From positions 6,600,501 to 6,664,500 of the forward strand of contig NZ_CP046703.1 in NCBI RefSeq assembly GCF_009873495.1: DNA of 64,000 bases, written 5' to 3'. The position numbers and the translations under genes are program-made. A model generated the notes under the pieces. That model was not told the origin of the DNA, searched no databases, and worked only from the letters and a program-made list of their open reading frames with translations. Positions 33,600-43,185 of this stretch are shown here, piece by piece (the stretch's first letter is position 1; each line of letters begins with the position of its first letter). This stretch comes from Nostoc sp. ATCC 53789 (GTDB taxonomy: Bacteria > Cyanobacteriota > Cyanobacteriia > Cyanobacteriales > Nostocaceae).

Positions 33600-33675
33600 A
33601 AATTGGGAATGGGGAATTGGGAATGGGGAATTGGGAATGGGGGAGGAGAATTATGCCCCATGCCCCATGCCCAAT
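33600..33675. repeat. Heptamer repeats between tab2-like and yciI-like genes
   Basis: GGGAATT/GGGGAAT units at about 33604-33640 are followed by GCCCCAT units at 33654-33673. This is the same simple repeat class as at 6151-6344. Confidence 0.8.
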
Positions 33676-33945
33676 TTATAAAGCCTGAATCCATTCTTTG
33701 ACAGAATATTCAGTCCAGATGCCATTTTTCCAGTAGGGATCGTTTTCAATCAACTGGCGCACAGTGGCTTCGTCTTCGGCTTCGTAAATTCCAAAAACTT
33801 TTGTAACATCTTTGGTTGGGCCAATAGTAATCAGCACACCGGATTCTTTCTGTTTTGCTAATCCGTCTAAATGAGCTTCACGGTGGGGGGCGCGTTTTTC
33901 GAGAACATCTTCGCAATAGGTTCCCCAGAGTACATATTTAGGCAT
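33676..33945 (-). CDS. YciI-family protein
   Basis: 89 residues. The ferredoxin-like YCII fold is shown by PKYVLWGTYCEDVLEKRAPH, REAHLDGLAKQKESGVLITIG, the acidic FGIYEAEDEATVRQLIENDP segment and WTEYSVKEW. The His and Asp positions usually proposed as active-site residues in the family (H22-R-E-A-H and NDPY) are present. The molecular function of the family is poorly defined. It is a single small gene downstream of pheT on the same strand. Confidence 0.88.
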   Translation of the reverse strand: MPKYVLWGTYCEDVLEKRAPHREAHLDGLAKQKESGVLITIGPTKDVTKVFGIYEAEDEATVRQLIENDPYWKNGIWTEYSVKEWIQAL

Positions 33946-34057
33946 AACTTTACCAATTTTGGATTTTAGATTTTAGATTTTGGAGCCAGTAGGTTTAAGA
34001 GTGAGGAATTATTAACTCCTAACTCTTAACAAATGACCAATGACAAAGGACAAATGA

Positions 34058-36508
34058 CTAACTTCTGAGGTTGACACCGAATTTTTCCACCAAGGCTTCG
34101 CGAACTTTATTGTGTACTGGTTCGACTTCAGCCTCAGTCAAAGTACGATCGCTAGCTCGATAAACTAGACGGAATGCTAAACTCCTCTGCCCTTCGGGGA
34201 CATTTTCGCCGCGATATTCATCAAATAATTCCACTGATTCGAGCAAATCTTTACCCGCTTTGGTAATTACTTTTTGAATTTCGGAAACTGAGATTTTCAC
34301 AGGTGCGAAAAAGGCGATGTCGCGATCGCTAGCTGGATAAGTAGAATATGGCTGGAATGTTGGCACCAGAACTTCATCTTCTCCCAGAGAATCTAAAAGC
34401 ACATCTAGATCCAACTGGAAAACATAAACGGAATCTGGTAAACCTTTTTCTCGTCGCAGTTGGGGATGGAGTTGGCCAAAAATACCCAGTCTGTTACCCC
34501 GAATCCATAAAGAAGCGGTGCGTCCTGGATGTAAGCGATGATCTCGGCAATCGGGTTGGAATTCTACCTGCAACGCAAGTTGTCGAAATATGCTTTCTAA
34601 AGTGCCTTTAGCTTCAAACCAGGTGATGGGTTCTTCACGTCCACTTTTTGACCATTTGCCAATGCTGCGATCGCCTCCTATAATCCCAGCTAAGGCTTCT
34701 GTTTCTTGCAAACCGTCTTCTTCTCGCCAGAAAATTTGCCCGATTTCAAAGCCATTCAGGGAACCATTACCCTGCTCTAAATTGTATTGAAAGGCATCAA
34801 TCAACCCAGATAGCAAATCGTTTCGTAGCGCTGAATATTCGGCAAATAAAGGATTTGACAGTACTATCTGTCTGTCTTCTCCTGGTTTAACTAAAGAATA
34901 GTGGATTAATTCTGTCAATCCTTCAGCCCGGAGGAAAGCCCGTAACTTGCGAATCAGTTCCTCATCTAAAGGCAGATAACCACCTTCCGATTTTTCTGGT
35001 AAAGTATCGCAGAATCTGTTGTAACCATAGAGACGGGCGATTTCTTCAATTAAATCAATTTCTCGCTCTAAGTCGCGGTAACGATAGGGTGGGACGGAAA
35101 CTGACCATGTAGGTTGATGGTTGCTATCTTCACGTGAAGGAGTCAACTGACATCCTAGCGCAGTCAGGATGCGCTCAACATCTTGTCCTTGGAGTTCACC
35201 TGTATCCTCTCCCAAATCGATTGGCCCTAGTATCTGATTAACTCGGTCTAAACGCAGTGCGATCGAACGACTCCAGGTAGAGGGATCGGGGCGAGTGTCG
35301 GCAATTTCCTGCTGGACTATAATTCCACTCGCTAATTCGCTAATTAAGGATAAGGCGCGGCGATTAGCTATTTCTAACTCAGCACGGTTAACTCCCCGTT
35401 CATATCTGCCAGAAGCCTCGCTTCTTAAGCCAACACTGCGCGAAGAACGGCGAATTGCCACGGAATCAAATAAAGCTGCTTCTAAAACTAGGCTTTGAGT
35501 GCCTTCATGGACTTCTGTTTCTTCTCCACCCATGACTCCCGCCAATGCAACGGGCTTGTCGTTAGCGGTGATTAACAAATTTTGGGTTGAGAGGGTGCGA
35601 GTTTGTCCATCCAGAGTTTTGAGGGATTCGCCATTATTAGCGAAACGAACGCCGATGCTTAAATTTTCGCTACTTGCAACAGATTTTAAGCGATCGCGGT
35701 CAAAAGCGTGCAATGGTTGTCCCCATTCCAACAAAACGTAGTTAGTAATATCCACCACATTACTTATAGGACGTACCCCAGCCGCCCGCAAACGCTGTTG
35801 CAACCATTCGGGAGATGGAGCAATTTTTACCTGTTCGATTACCGTACCGATGTATGCAGGACAAGCTTGTGTATCAGCAATTTTTAAAGTTAAATTTCCA
35901 GTATTTTTGCTAATAGAAACTTCACCAGGTTCAGGGATGCTCAACTTTCCACCAGTTAAAGCTGCTACTTCTCTGGCTACGCCTACCATACTGAGAGCAT
36001 CAGCGCGATTGGCAGTTGCAGTCAGGTCTAAAATTACATCATCTAGACCCAACAAAGGACGCACATCACTACCTAATGGTAAATTTTCCTGGGTAAAAAT
36101 ATGAATTCCGTCTACATCGGTGGGCAAACCGAGTTCCTTTAAAGAACAAATCATGCCCTGAGAAGGGACACCACGGAGTTTTGCAGGTTTAATTTTTAAA
36201 TCGATGTTGGGTAAGTAAGTACCCGTAGTTGCCACAGGTACATAGATATCTGCCTTCACATTGGCAGCGCCACAGACAATATTTAAAGTTTCACCTGCAC
36301 CGATATCGACTTGGCAAACACTTAATTTATCGGCGTTCGGGTGGGGTTGACGCTCAAGCACTTTCCCTACAACCACGCCATTTGCCCAAGTGCGGCGATC
36401 TTCAATATCTTCAACCTCAAACCCCGCCATTGTCAGGGTTTCGGCTAATTCTTCTGGACTAAGTTTTATCTCTACTAGTTCGCGCAGCCAATTTAGAGAA
36501 ATACGCAT
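34058..36508 (-). CDS. pheT: Phenylalanine--tRNA ligase beta subunit
   Basis: 816 residues, full length for the bacterial beta subunit. It begins MRISLNWLRELVEI; a tRNA-binding (EMAP-like) domain follows (VVGKVLERQPHPNADKLSVC), then the B3/B4 editing domain (NVVDITNYVLLEWGQPLHAFD, with the VALAGVMGG motif), B5 (ALRLDRVNQILG), the core catalytic-like domain (YRDLEREIDLIEEIARLYGYNRF) and the ferredoxin-like anticodon-binding domain at the end (YPASDRDIAFF, GQRSLAFRLVYRA). With the alpha subunit PheS it charges tRNA-Phe; pheS is not in this window, as is common in cyanobacteria. It is an ordinary housekeeping gene. Confidence 0.97.
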   Translation of the reverse strand: MRISLNWLRELVEIKLSPEELAETLTMAGFEVEDIEDRRTWANGVVVGKVLERQPHPNADKLSVCQVDIGAGETLNIVCGAANVKADIYVPVATTGTYLPNIDLKIKPAKLRGVPSQGMICSLKELGLPTDVDGIHIFTQENLPLGSDVRPLLGLDDVILDLTATANRADALSMVGVAREVAALTGGKLSIPEPGEVSISKNTGNLTLKIADTQACPAYIGTVIEQVKIAPSPEWLQQRLRAAGVRPISNVVDITNYVLLEWGQPLHAFDRDRLKSVASSENLSIGVRFANNGESLKTLDGQTRTLSTQNLLITANDKPVALAGVMGGEETEVHEGTQSLVLEAALFDSVAIRRSSRSVGLRSEASGRYERGVNRAELEIANRRALSLISELASGIIVQQEIADTRPDPSTWSRSIALRLDRVNQILGPIDLGEDTGELQGQDVERILTALGCQLTPSREDSNHQPTWSVSVPPYRYRDLEREIDLIEEIARLYGYNRFCDTLPEKSEGGYLPLDEELIRKLRAFLRAEGLTELIHYSLVKPGEDRQIVLSNPLFAEYSALRNDLLSGLIDAFQYNLEQGNGSLNGFEIGQIFWREEDGLQETEALAGIIGGDRSIGKWSKSGREEPITWFEAKGTLESIFRQLALQVEFQPDCRDHRLHPGRTASLWIRGNRLGIFGQLHPQLRREKGLPDSVYVFQLDLDVLLDSLGEDEVLVPTFQPYSTYPASDRDIAFFAPVKISVSEIQKVITKAGKDLLESVELFDEYRGENVPEGQRSLAFRLVYRASDRTLTEAEVEPVHNKVREALVEKFGVNLRS

Positions 36509-36734
36509 GGAGTGTGCTTGTTTTAGGAATCGTCTTTTGTTCTTATTTTAGGGTGCTTACTAACGATCGATGGCTACTCATCCCGCTAGGCGTACCCTTT
36601 CACTTGAACAATCCTACTACGTTAGACTCGCAGAACAATATCGCTTTTTTGCTTTATCTTTACATTTTATGCGATCGCCCCTAGTAAGCCATTGCACATC
36701 ATTAAAAACATGCTGACAAGTTTTGTGATATAAA

Positions 36735-36783
36735 AATCCCTCTTTATTCTCTCCGCGTTCTCTGCGCCTCTGCGGTTCGTTAA
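36735..36783. repeat. CTCTGCGCCTCTGCGGTTCGTTAA dispersed element
   Basis: One arm of the dispersed family also found at 22752, 24200 and 50300-50480 (CCGCGTTCTCTGCGCCTCTG then CGGTTCGTTAA). No matching second arm is seen here. Confidence 0.6.
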
Positions 36784-36804
36784 CTTTCATCCACTCCGAT
36801 AATG

Positions 36805-36924
36805 TTACTTGTAGTCATAATCATCGTCATATTCAATCATGCCAAATAGCTCTAGAATTTTCAGTTGCTTTCGACGTTGCACATACTCTCGTAATGCCTC
36901 TTCAACAACCAAAACTGTAGCCAT
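36805..36924 (-). pseudogene. Truncated VapB-family antitoxin remnant
   Basis: A 39-codon frame from ATG 36924 encodes VVEEALREYVQRRKQLKILE, then LFGMIEYDDDYDYK. This is the C-terminal two thirds of a VapB antitoxin of the REALREYVRRRKQ...LFGKIEWDxDYDYK type. The N-terminal beta strand and first helix needed for the ribbon-helix-helix dimer are missing; only MATVL precedes the match. No VapC (PIN-domain) gene is adjacent. It has a usable start codon, so a short peptide could still be made. Most likely it is a decayed toxin-antitoxin locus. Confidence 0.7.
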
Positions 36925-36967
36925 ATTTATCCTTACTAGCTCATCATTATTAGATTTTGTGGTTAAT

Positions 36968-38353
36968 TTAAGTCAAATGCATGAAGACTATTTTAAGTAA
37001 TTCTGCGCGAGTAAATGGTTTAGTTAGATATCCAGATGCTCCAACCAATTTGGCTTTTACTTTATCTACAATTCCTTTATTCCCAGTCACAAAAATAATG
37101 GGAGTTTTTTGAAATATCGAATTATTTCGTATAATCCGGCACAACTCATAACCATCTATTCCTAGCATATTTAAATCCAACAAAATTAAGTCTGGTTTGT
37201 GCCTTATAATTGATAAAACGGCTTTTACTGGATCGTTAATAGTCACTACAGAAAAATTTTCATTTTCTAAGAAACGGCTAATTTCTTTGAGAATTGTGGG
37301 GCTATCATCTACAGAAACGATTTTGTGGACTTTTTGTGCCGTTACAGTAGCAGCTGTTACTTTTTGGGAAGCAGGATTTATGTTATTTGATAGTGTTGGT
37401 TCCTGAAATTTTTCTTGGGGAGGAAGAGAAATCTGTGGTAATCGTGGAACAGGAGATATATTCTCTTCAGCAATATCAGGGTAAGAGTTGATGCTGCTAT
37501 TTAGCTCTTTTGTGGTGTTCTCTATCTCTGGAATTAATTTTGAGAAAAGCGATTGCTCTTCAAATAGCTTTGGTAACTTATCAAATGGTGGATCGGGTTC
37601 ATGCAAGATAATCGCACCATTAAGTATGTAAGGGTATAAATTGCGGGCTAATTGAATTTCATCTTGATTCAAAATTGTTGCCAGATGACACAAGCTGAAA
37701 CCCTTCATCCAATTAATCAAATCTGGCTGAAGTTTTGGTAAATCTTTTTCCTCGATTTTGCTGTTAATCAACAGATATGGACGTTGATATGGAGAAGAGA
37801 TTTGCGGAACAAAAGCTTGCCAATTCTGTAATCTTCCTTGACAACGTTCTAGAATTTTTTCTACATCTAGCCTACAAATTCTTGGCATTCTCTCAAGCGG
37901 TTCTGTTAATTCATAAGTACCTTCTTTAATGAGCAAAAATGATTCAATCACCTCTTTAACTAATTCTTGAATCAGCACTACTGCTTGTGTAGAATGTAGA
38001 TGTTGTTGACTAACAAGCCAGGATATCGCCTGATATTCAGGAGGGTGGCTTCTGGAATTGCTGTCATATTCGAGTAACTGATTGTGTGAGTCAGGTTCAA
38101 ACATCAGACGGACTTGAACCCGCACCTCGCTAGTAAGCAAGGGAATTTGGTGGCTGAGGCGGCGCAAATGGCGTTCTAGTCGATCAAAAGGTTCTACTGA
38201 ATGAGTCGCGTAAGTTATTTTGCCCTGTTCTAAGTAAATTGACCAACGAACTGAGTTACTTAATGCTTGTAAACAAGTACTATCAAAGCAATTGGATAAC
38301 TGTCTTAACAAACTTAGAGGACGTAGTTTGGTGAATGCACCTGAGTTATTCAT
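36968..38353 (-). CDS. PatA-like response regulator (DUF4388-type N-terminus, C-terminal receiver)
   Basis: 461 residues from ATG 38353; the longer ATG 38452 adds 33 residues unlike the family, while MNNSGAFTKLRPLSLLRQLS matches PatA-type N-termini. The N-terminal PATAN/DUF4388-like domain has VRWSIYLEQGKITYATHSVE and RLERHLRRLSHQIPLL. The middle is Pro/Gln-rich. The C-terminal receiver (about residues 335-461) has VSVDDSPTIL, the phospho-Asp in LILLDLNMLG, and the Lys in YLTKPF. There is no DNA-binding domain. PatA controls heterocyst pattern in Anabaena and paralogues act in motility and other pathways, so this copy's process is not fixed by sequence. Confidence 0.88.
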   Translation of the reverse strand: MNNSGAFTKLRPLSLLRQLSNCFDSTCLQALSNSVRWSIYLEQGKITYATHSVEPFDRLERHLRRLSHQIPLLTSEVRVQVRLMFEPDSHNQLLEYDSNSRSHPPEYQAISWLVSQQHLHSTQAVVLIQELVKEVIESFLLIKEGTYELTEPLERMPRICRLDVEKILERCQGRLQNWQAFVPQISSPYQRPYLLINSKIEEKDLPKLQPDLINWMKGFSLCHLATILNQDEIQLARNLYPYILNGAIILHEPDPPFDKLPKLFEEQSLFSKLIPEIENTTKELNSSINSYPDIAEENISPVPRLPQISLPPQEKFQEPTLSNNINPASQKVTAATVTAQKVHKIVSVDDSPTILKEISRFLENENFSVVTINDPVKAVLSIIRHKPDLILLDLNMLGIDGYELCRIIRNNSIFQKTPIIFVTGNKGIVDKVKAKLVGASGYLTKPFTRAELLKIVFMHLT

Positions 38354-39077
38354 ATTTTTTAAGTTTCTTGCGGAATCAACAACTGAACATTTGTAGATTG
38401 AAAATATCAACGATAAAGTCTTCTCTTCTTTGTAATATTTATCTACGGACAAGTTATTCCTTTTAAAATATGTATATATTTTAAAAATTATAAGTTTTAT
38501 AACTTATTTGTTACATTTGGTACTTTTTACCTAATTTGTCTCAAACCACAAGTAGGTATGAATAAAGAGAAACATTTATCATAGCTAGCCTATCAGTAAA
38601 TATTGGTTAATTCTGGATTTTACCAACTCCTGACAACTCTTACCTTAAGACCTTAGTAATGACGTTTATTTATGCCTACTCACAAAAATCAGGTAAATTT
38701 GATTCCACGTTAAAGCAGTTACGCTGGTATACTTCTGGAGCTAAAGATATTAATTATGGTTAATAATTTTTCTGTAAAGGAAAAATTCTTCTACATAAAA
38801 TCTTTAAAAACTTATCTGGGAAAGTTTACGTATTTATTGTACTGTAGGTTTAATGGATATAAATTTTTGGTAGATACATTACAACAGGTAACACTGGGTT
38901 TTGATAAACTCTTTTTTGCTAAACTAAGCTGTACTCAAGTTTTTCTTAAAAAATATATTGAGAACTTCATGAAAATAATTTGTTTAATAAAGATTAGAGC
39001 ATCTACCACTAGATACTATATTCTGTAGTGACCTCGACGGCTGAAATTATATACTCGGACAAAAAGGAAATAAAGCT
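38354..39077. other. Divergent AT-rich gap
   Basis: The gap is about 720 bp between the PatA-like and TerY-like genes. It is strongly AT-rich, with no hairpin or repeat array of note. An open frame at 38756-39028 has an unbiased, AT-driven composition and no recognisable fold and is not called. Promoters for both neighbours should lie here. Confidence 0.5.
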
Positions 39078-39779
39078 TTGAACTTTAACATAACACAAAA
39101 AGTTATGCATGATACATTAAGACTTGATGAAGTAGTAGAATTTGCTGAGAACCCAGAACCACGTTGTCCTTGTGTACTTTTACTAGATACATCTGGCTCA
39201 ATGCAAGGAGATCCGATTGAGGCTTTAAATCAAGGTTTGCTCAGTTTAAAGGATGAATTAGTCAAAAATTCCTTAGCCGCAAGACGTGTAGAAGTGGCGA
39301 TCGTTACTTTTGATAGTAATGTCAATGTAGTACAAGACTTTGTGACTGCCGATCAATTTAATCCGCCCATTTTAACGGCACAGGGCTTGACTACAATGGG
39401 TGCAGGCATTCATAAAGCTTTGGATATAATTCAAGAGCGGAAATCTCAGTATCGTACCAATGGGATTGCTTACTATCGTCCTTGGGTATTCATGATTACC
39501 GATGGAGAACCCCAAGGTGAGTTAGAGAATGTAGTGGAGCAAGCATCTGTGCGCTTACAGGGAGATGAAGCGAACAAGCGTGTAGCATTCTTTACAGTTG
39601 GTGTAGAAAATGCGAATATGACACGTTTAAATCAAATAACTGTACGTACACCTTTGAAACTCAAAGGACTAAACTTCATCGAGATGTTTGTCTGGCTATC
39701 AACTAGTATGTCAGCTGTTTCTCATTCGCAGGTAGACGAACAGGTAGCACTACCGCCGATTGGTTGGGGGACTGTTTAA
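39078..39779 (+). CDS. TerY-like vWA-domain protein
   Basis: 233 residues from TTG 39078, which has AAAGGAAA 7-14 nt upstream; the alternative is ATG 39105, which would keep the whole domain. The von Willebrand A domain has the MIDAS DTSGSM (about residues 36-41), the Thr in GLTTMGAG and the Asp in ITDGEPQGE, so metal binding looks intact. The next two genes encode a PP2C phosphatase and a kinase with TPRs. This three-gene set is the TerY-P triad described in comparative studies of tellurite/stress-response systems, thought to regulate by phosphorylation. Target proteins are unknown. Confidence 0.88.
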   Translation: MNFNITQKVMHDTLRLDEVVEFAENPEPRCPCVLLLDTSGSMQGDPIEALNQGLLSLKDELVKNSLAARRVEVAIVTFDSNVNVVQDFVTADQFNPPILTAQGLTTMGAGIHKALDIIQERKSQYRTNGIAYYRPWVFMITDGEPQGELENVVEQASVRLQGDEANKRVAFFTVGVENANMTRLNQITVRTPLKLKGLNFIEMFVWLSTSMSAVSHSQVDEQVALPPIGWGTV

Positions 39780-39829
39780 TTAAAAATCGCAGCTTGATGT
39801 TGAGACAGCGAGCTGTTGAAAAAAAATCT

Positions 39830-40612
39830 ATGAAAATATCAAAACAGATTGCTCAATGGCGGATTGTGGCTGCGTCGGTATGTGGTACAAGTCACTTAAA
39901 AAACAAGCAGTTATGTCAGGATGCTCATCACTGGCAAATATTGTCTGATAATGTTTTGGTGGCAGCCGCAGCAGATGGCGCGGGTTCTGCTAGCCTTGGG
40001 AAAGTGGGAGCGATGATTGCTGTGGAGACAGCAATAGAAAGCATTTCTAGCAGAGGAATCACCCAAAAAGTTTTGAGTGATGATGCGTTTGTGCGATCGC
40101 TCTTAAATGATGCCATACTAGCTGCCAAAAAAGCTGTGGAGGCTGAAGCGGCTACTTGTGACAAACAACCTCAAGACCTAGCAACTACCTTAATTATGAT
40201 GGTTGCCACACCAGAAGTTGTAGCTGTAGTGCAAATAGGTGATGGTTTGGCAGTGGCAAAAGATAGCACTGGCAATCTCCTCGCTCTAACTATACCTGAT
40301 AGCGGCGAGTACATCAACGAAACCACTTTTTTAACTTCTCCTACGGCCTTAGATACAGCGCAGATGAGATTATGGCGCACCGACATAGTTAATGTTGGTA
40401 TCATCACCGACGGACTACAAATGCTGGCTTTGAATATGGTTGTTGGAGAGCCTCACAAACCATTCTTTTTTCCACTGTTTGAATTTGTAGCTAATACCGA
40501 AGATAAGACAGAAGCGAAGGAGCAGTTAGTAAAGTTTTTACGCTCAGACCGAATTACACAACGCACTGATGATGATTTGACACTCATTATAGCTGCATTC
40601 AACGACTCATGA
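39830..40612 (+). CDS. PP2C-family protein phosphatase
   Basis: 260 residues from ATG 39830. Longer starts at ATG 39797 or TTG 39764 are possible, but the conserved fold begins at WRIVAASVCGTSH. Metal-binding PP2C motifs are present: AAADGAGSASLG, VVAVVQIGDGLAVA and the final TDDDLTLIIAA. It is presumably the phosphatase member of the triad, opposing the kinase encoded 56 bp downstream. Phosphatases of this short form lack regulatory domains. It also resembles the PppA role in type VI secretion control, a parallel worth noting because the window holds FHA proteins and an injection system. Confidence 0.9.
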   Translation: MKISKQIAQWRIVAASVCGTSHLKNKQLCQDAHHWQILSDNVLVAAAADGAGSASLGKVGAMIAVETAIESISSRGITQKVLSDDAFVRSLLNDAILAAKKAVEAEAATCDKQPQDLATTLIMMVATPEVVAVVQIGDGLAVAKDSTGNLLALTIPDSGEYINETTFLTSPTALDTAQMRLWRTDIVNVGIITDGLQMLALNMVVGEPHKPFFFPLFEFVANTEDKTEAKEQLVKFLRSDRITQRTDDDLTLIIAAFNDS

Positions 40613-40668
40613 GCAATCAATTTACAGGTTTCACATCTTAAATAACTTCCGTTAGCGGTAATTTCATT

Positions 40669-42837
40669 ATGCAGGTACTACGTTGTTCCCCTAGAAAAGA
40701 AATCCTCAGCCTCAATGTCAGTTTGGGGCGTGGCGGTGAAGCTTGTGTTTATGCAGTGCCATCTGATAATGACTTGGTGGCGAAGATTTACCACAAGCCA
40801 ACTACAGCCCATGCCGATAAATTACAGGCGATGCTTGCCAACCCGCCAGAAAACCCGACAGCTAGTTTGGGTCATATCTCTATCGCTTGGCCAGAGGATT
40901 TATTGCGGACACCAGATGGCAAAAATAGCATCTTGGGCTTTTTGATGCCACGGATTCAGGGGATGCGTCCAATCATCGACTTTTACAACCCCAGAACCCG
41001 TCGTCAACACTGTCCCCTATTCAACTATCAGTACCTGCTCCGCACGGCTCGTAACTTGGCGGCAGCTTTTGCCGCTTTGCACGCTAGTGGATATTGTATA
41101 GGTGATGTGAACGAGTCAAATATCCTCGTCAGTGACACCGCACTAGTGACTTTGATAGACACAGACTCTTTCCAAGTACTCGACCCCAACAGCAATGTTG
41201 TTTATCGCTGCCCAGTCGGGAAACCAGAGTTTACGCCACCAGAACTACAGAATAAAACTTTTGCCCAACACGATCGCGAAATTTCTCACGATTTATTTGG
41301 GTTAGCAGTGCTGGTATTCCAACTCTTAATGGAAGGCACTCACCCATTTTCGGGGATTTTTCAAGGCTCTATTGAGCCACCGCCCTACGAAGCCCGCATT
41401 GCATCGGGGCATTTCACTTATAGCCAAAAGCGGTACGTACCCTACCTACCTACCCCCATTGCGCCCCCTTGGGAAATTCTTCATCCCAGCCTACAAGAAC
41501 TATTTGTCCGTTGTTTTGAAGACGGTCACAACAACCCACAGTTGCGTCCCAATGCCCAGACTTGGCTCTCAGCCATCGCTGAAGCCGAAGATTCCTTAAT
41601 TACCTGCACCACAAATCCCCAGCATCGCTACAACAACCACATGCGTAGCTGTCCGTGGTGTGAACGTACCGTGCGATTAGGCGGACGCGACCCCTTCCCA
41701 TCACATCGGGCCATAGAAGCGAGAGAACATCTCCAACCGCGAATCAAAGCCAAAAAGCGCTACACCCAGACACCGCATTTTCCCCAGCGCAGTATGTCAC
41801 CGCACTTAGGTAATTATTGGCAGCCAGTAATTACCCCAAGTGGTTCATCTTATAAACGTTCCAAGAAGTCAAAATTGTACCCGGTTATTTGTTGTTTACT
41901 GGGTTTCGGTTTATTGGGATATGCCGACGTAATGATTAAATTTACTCAGCCGTTGGTTTCCCAAAATTCTTACACTCAACAAACATTGAAGTCTCGCCAG
42001 ACAATTAATAAACTCAGCTTCGCTGATTACTATCAGCAGAGTCAAACTGCTTACAAAGACCGAGATTACGAAAAAGCAATTGCCAGCTTAACCGAAGCAA
42101 TTGAACAACAACCAACACATACCACAGCAATTGTAAATCGGGGCAATGCCCGCTATAACCTCAAAGACTACGAAGGAGCAGTTACAGATTATAGTCAAGC
42201 TCTTAAAATCAATCCCAATCAAACCAAAGCCCTGGTGAATCGGGGTAATGCCCGCTATATGCTCGCCGAATATAGCAACGATCCTGATGCAGAGTATAAC
42301 CTAGCGGTCGCAGACTATAATCGAGCCATTGGTCTGGATAAGAACGAAATTGAAGCTTATATCAGACGGGGAATTGTCCGCACCCAAATGGCTAAATATA
42401 GCGGTGAATCTCAACAAGCTTACAAAAGAGCGATCGCAGATTTTACTCAAGTCATAAAACGTAATGTATCGAAAGCAGAAGCTTATTTTCAGCGAGGTGT
42501 TGTCTATTATCAAATTGCTCAATATAGCAGCAATTATGAACAAGAATACAATCAAGCGATCGCTGACTTTGACCAAGCATTAACCCTAAGCCCTAAATTA
42601 GCAAAAGTATATCTCAAACGAGGTATGGTTCGTTATGAACTAGCACAATATGGTGGTAGTGAATCTAACAAAAATCAGGCGAAAGCGATCGAAGATGTAC
42701 AGGCATCTGCCAAAATGTTTCTTGAGCAAGATGATATGGATAATTATCAGCAAGCACTCAGTAACTTATGTGTAGTCGTAGAAAACAAATGCGATCCTTT
42801 ATTTCAAAGCTCAAGTAATTTGGAAAAAACTAACTAA
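40669..42837 (+). CDS. Serine/threonine kinase of the TerY-P triad with zinc ribbon, TM helix and TPRs
   Basis: 722 residues. The kinase domain (about 10-300) has a glycine loop GRGGEACVYAV, VAKIYHK with the ATP-site Lys, a catalytic loop GDVNESNILV in place of HRDxKxxN, and LIDTDSFQV for the DFG segment. This is the variant typical of triad kinases, with the essential Asp and Asn retained. A Cys cluster (about 314-333, ending CPWC) follows, one transmembrane helix (about 403-425), then at least five TPR units (about 455-690) with DYEKAIASLTEAIEQQPTHTTA-like and AVTDYSQALKINPNQT-like helices. The TPRs would face outside or the lumen if the helix is a single pass. It ends before a strong hairpin. 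Confidence 0.88.
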   Translation: MQVLRCSPRKEILSLNVSLGRGGEACVYAVPSDNDLVAKIYHKPTTAHADKLQAMLANPPENPTASLGHISIAWPEDLLRTPDGKNSILGFLMPRIQGMRPIIDFYNPRTRRQHCPLFNYQYLLRTARNLAAAFAALHASGYCIGDVNESNILVSDTALVTLIDTDSFQVLDPNSNVVYRCPVGKPEFTPPELQNKTFAQHDREISHDLFGLAVLVFQLLMEGTHPFSGIFQGSIEPPPYEARIASGHFTYSQKRYVPYLPTPIAPPWEILHPSLQELFVRCFEDGHNNPQLRPNAQTWLSAIAEAEDSLITCTTNPQHRYNNHMRSCPWCERTVRLGGRDPFPSHRAIEAREHLQPRIKAKKRYTQTPHFPQRSMSPHLGNYWQPVITPSGSSYKRSKKSKLYPVICCLLGFGLLGYADVMIKFTQPLVSQNSYTQQTLKSRQTINKLSFADYYQQSQTAYKDRDYEKAIASLTEAIEQQPTHTTAIVNRGNARYNLKDYEGAVTDYSQALKINPNQTKALVNRGNARYMLAEYSNDPDAEYNLAVADYNRAIGLDKNEIEAYIRRGIVRTQMAKYSGESQQAYKRAIADFTQVIKRNVSKAEAYFQRGVVYYQIAQYSSNYEQEYNQAIADFDQALTLSPKLAKVYLKRGMVRYELAQYGGSESNKNQAKAIEDVQASAKMFLEQDDMDNYQQALSNLCVVVENKCDPLFQSSSNLEKTN

Positions 42838-43185
42838 AAACAAGTAAGTTTTTTTACTCGCATACTATCGGTTTTGATTGGAGAAATCAAGCCTAACTAG
42901 GGTTAGTACAAGCTAACCCTAGTTATTTATTTGGTAATATTTTTATTTAATTAAGTAATTTATCGAACAGAATTTTTCTTCAATCTCATGTTTATAGATA
43001 TTCATAGAGCTTTTATATAGAAAAGATGTTAATTTATCTTTCCTTTATAATTTCGGGGGAAATTACAGTTAGATTATTGACGGAGAAAAACAAATCAGAA
43101 ATCAATTTTTCTCTATCTAAGTGCATCCTCTTCATGTCGAAAAGTCAAATAAAATAATATCCCTACAAATCTCCGAGGTAATTGC
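42838..43185. other. Gap upstream of the polysaccharide cluster
   Basis: The gap is 348 bp. It contains the strong hairpin at 42895-42924 and then an AT-rich stretch where the promoter of the HEP-like cluster is expected. No clear GTA-N8-TAC NtcA site was seen on reading. Confidence 0.5.
42895..42924 (+). terminator. Rho-independent-type terminator after the kinase/TPR gene
   Basis: AACTAGGGTTAG and CTAACCCTAGTT form a perfect 12-bp stem with loop TACAAG, followed by ATTTATTT. It ends the triad operon before rfbF. Confidence 0.75.

Noticed and set aside
38756..39028. 90-codon plus-strand frame upstream of the TerY-like gene
   Set aside because: AT-driven composition (Phe, Lys, Leu, Tyr), no ribosome site of note and no recognisable fold; more likely promoter DNA.
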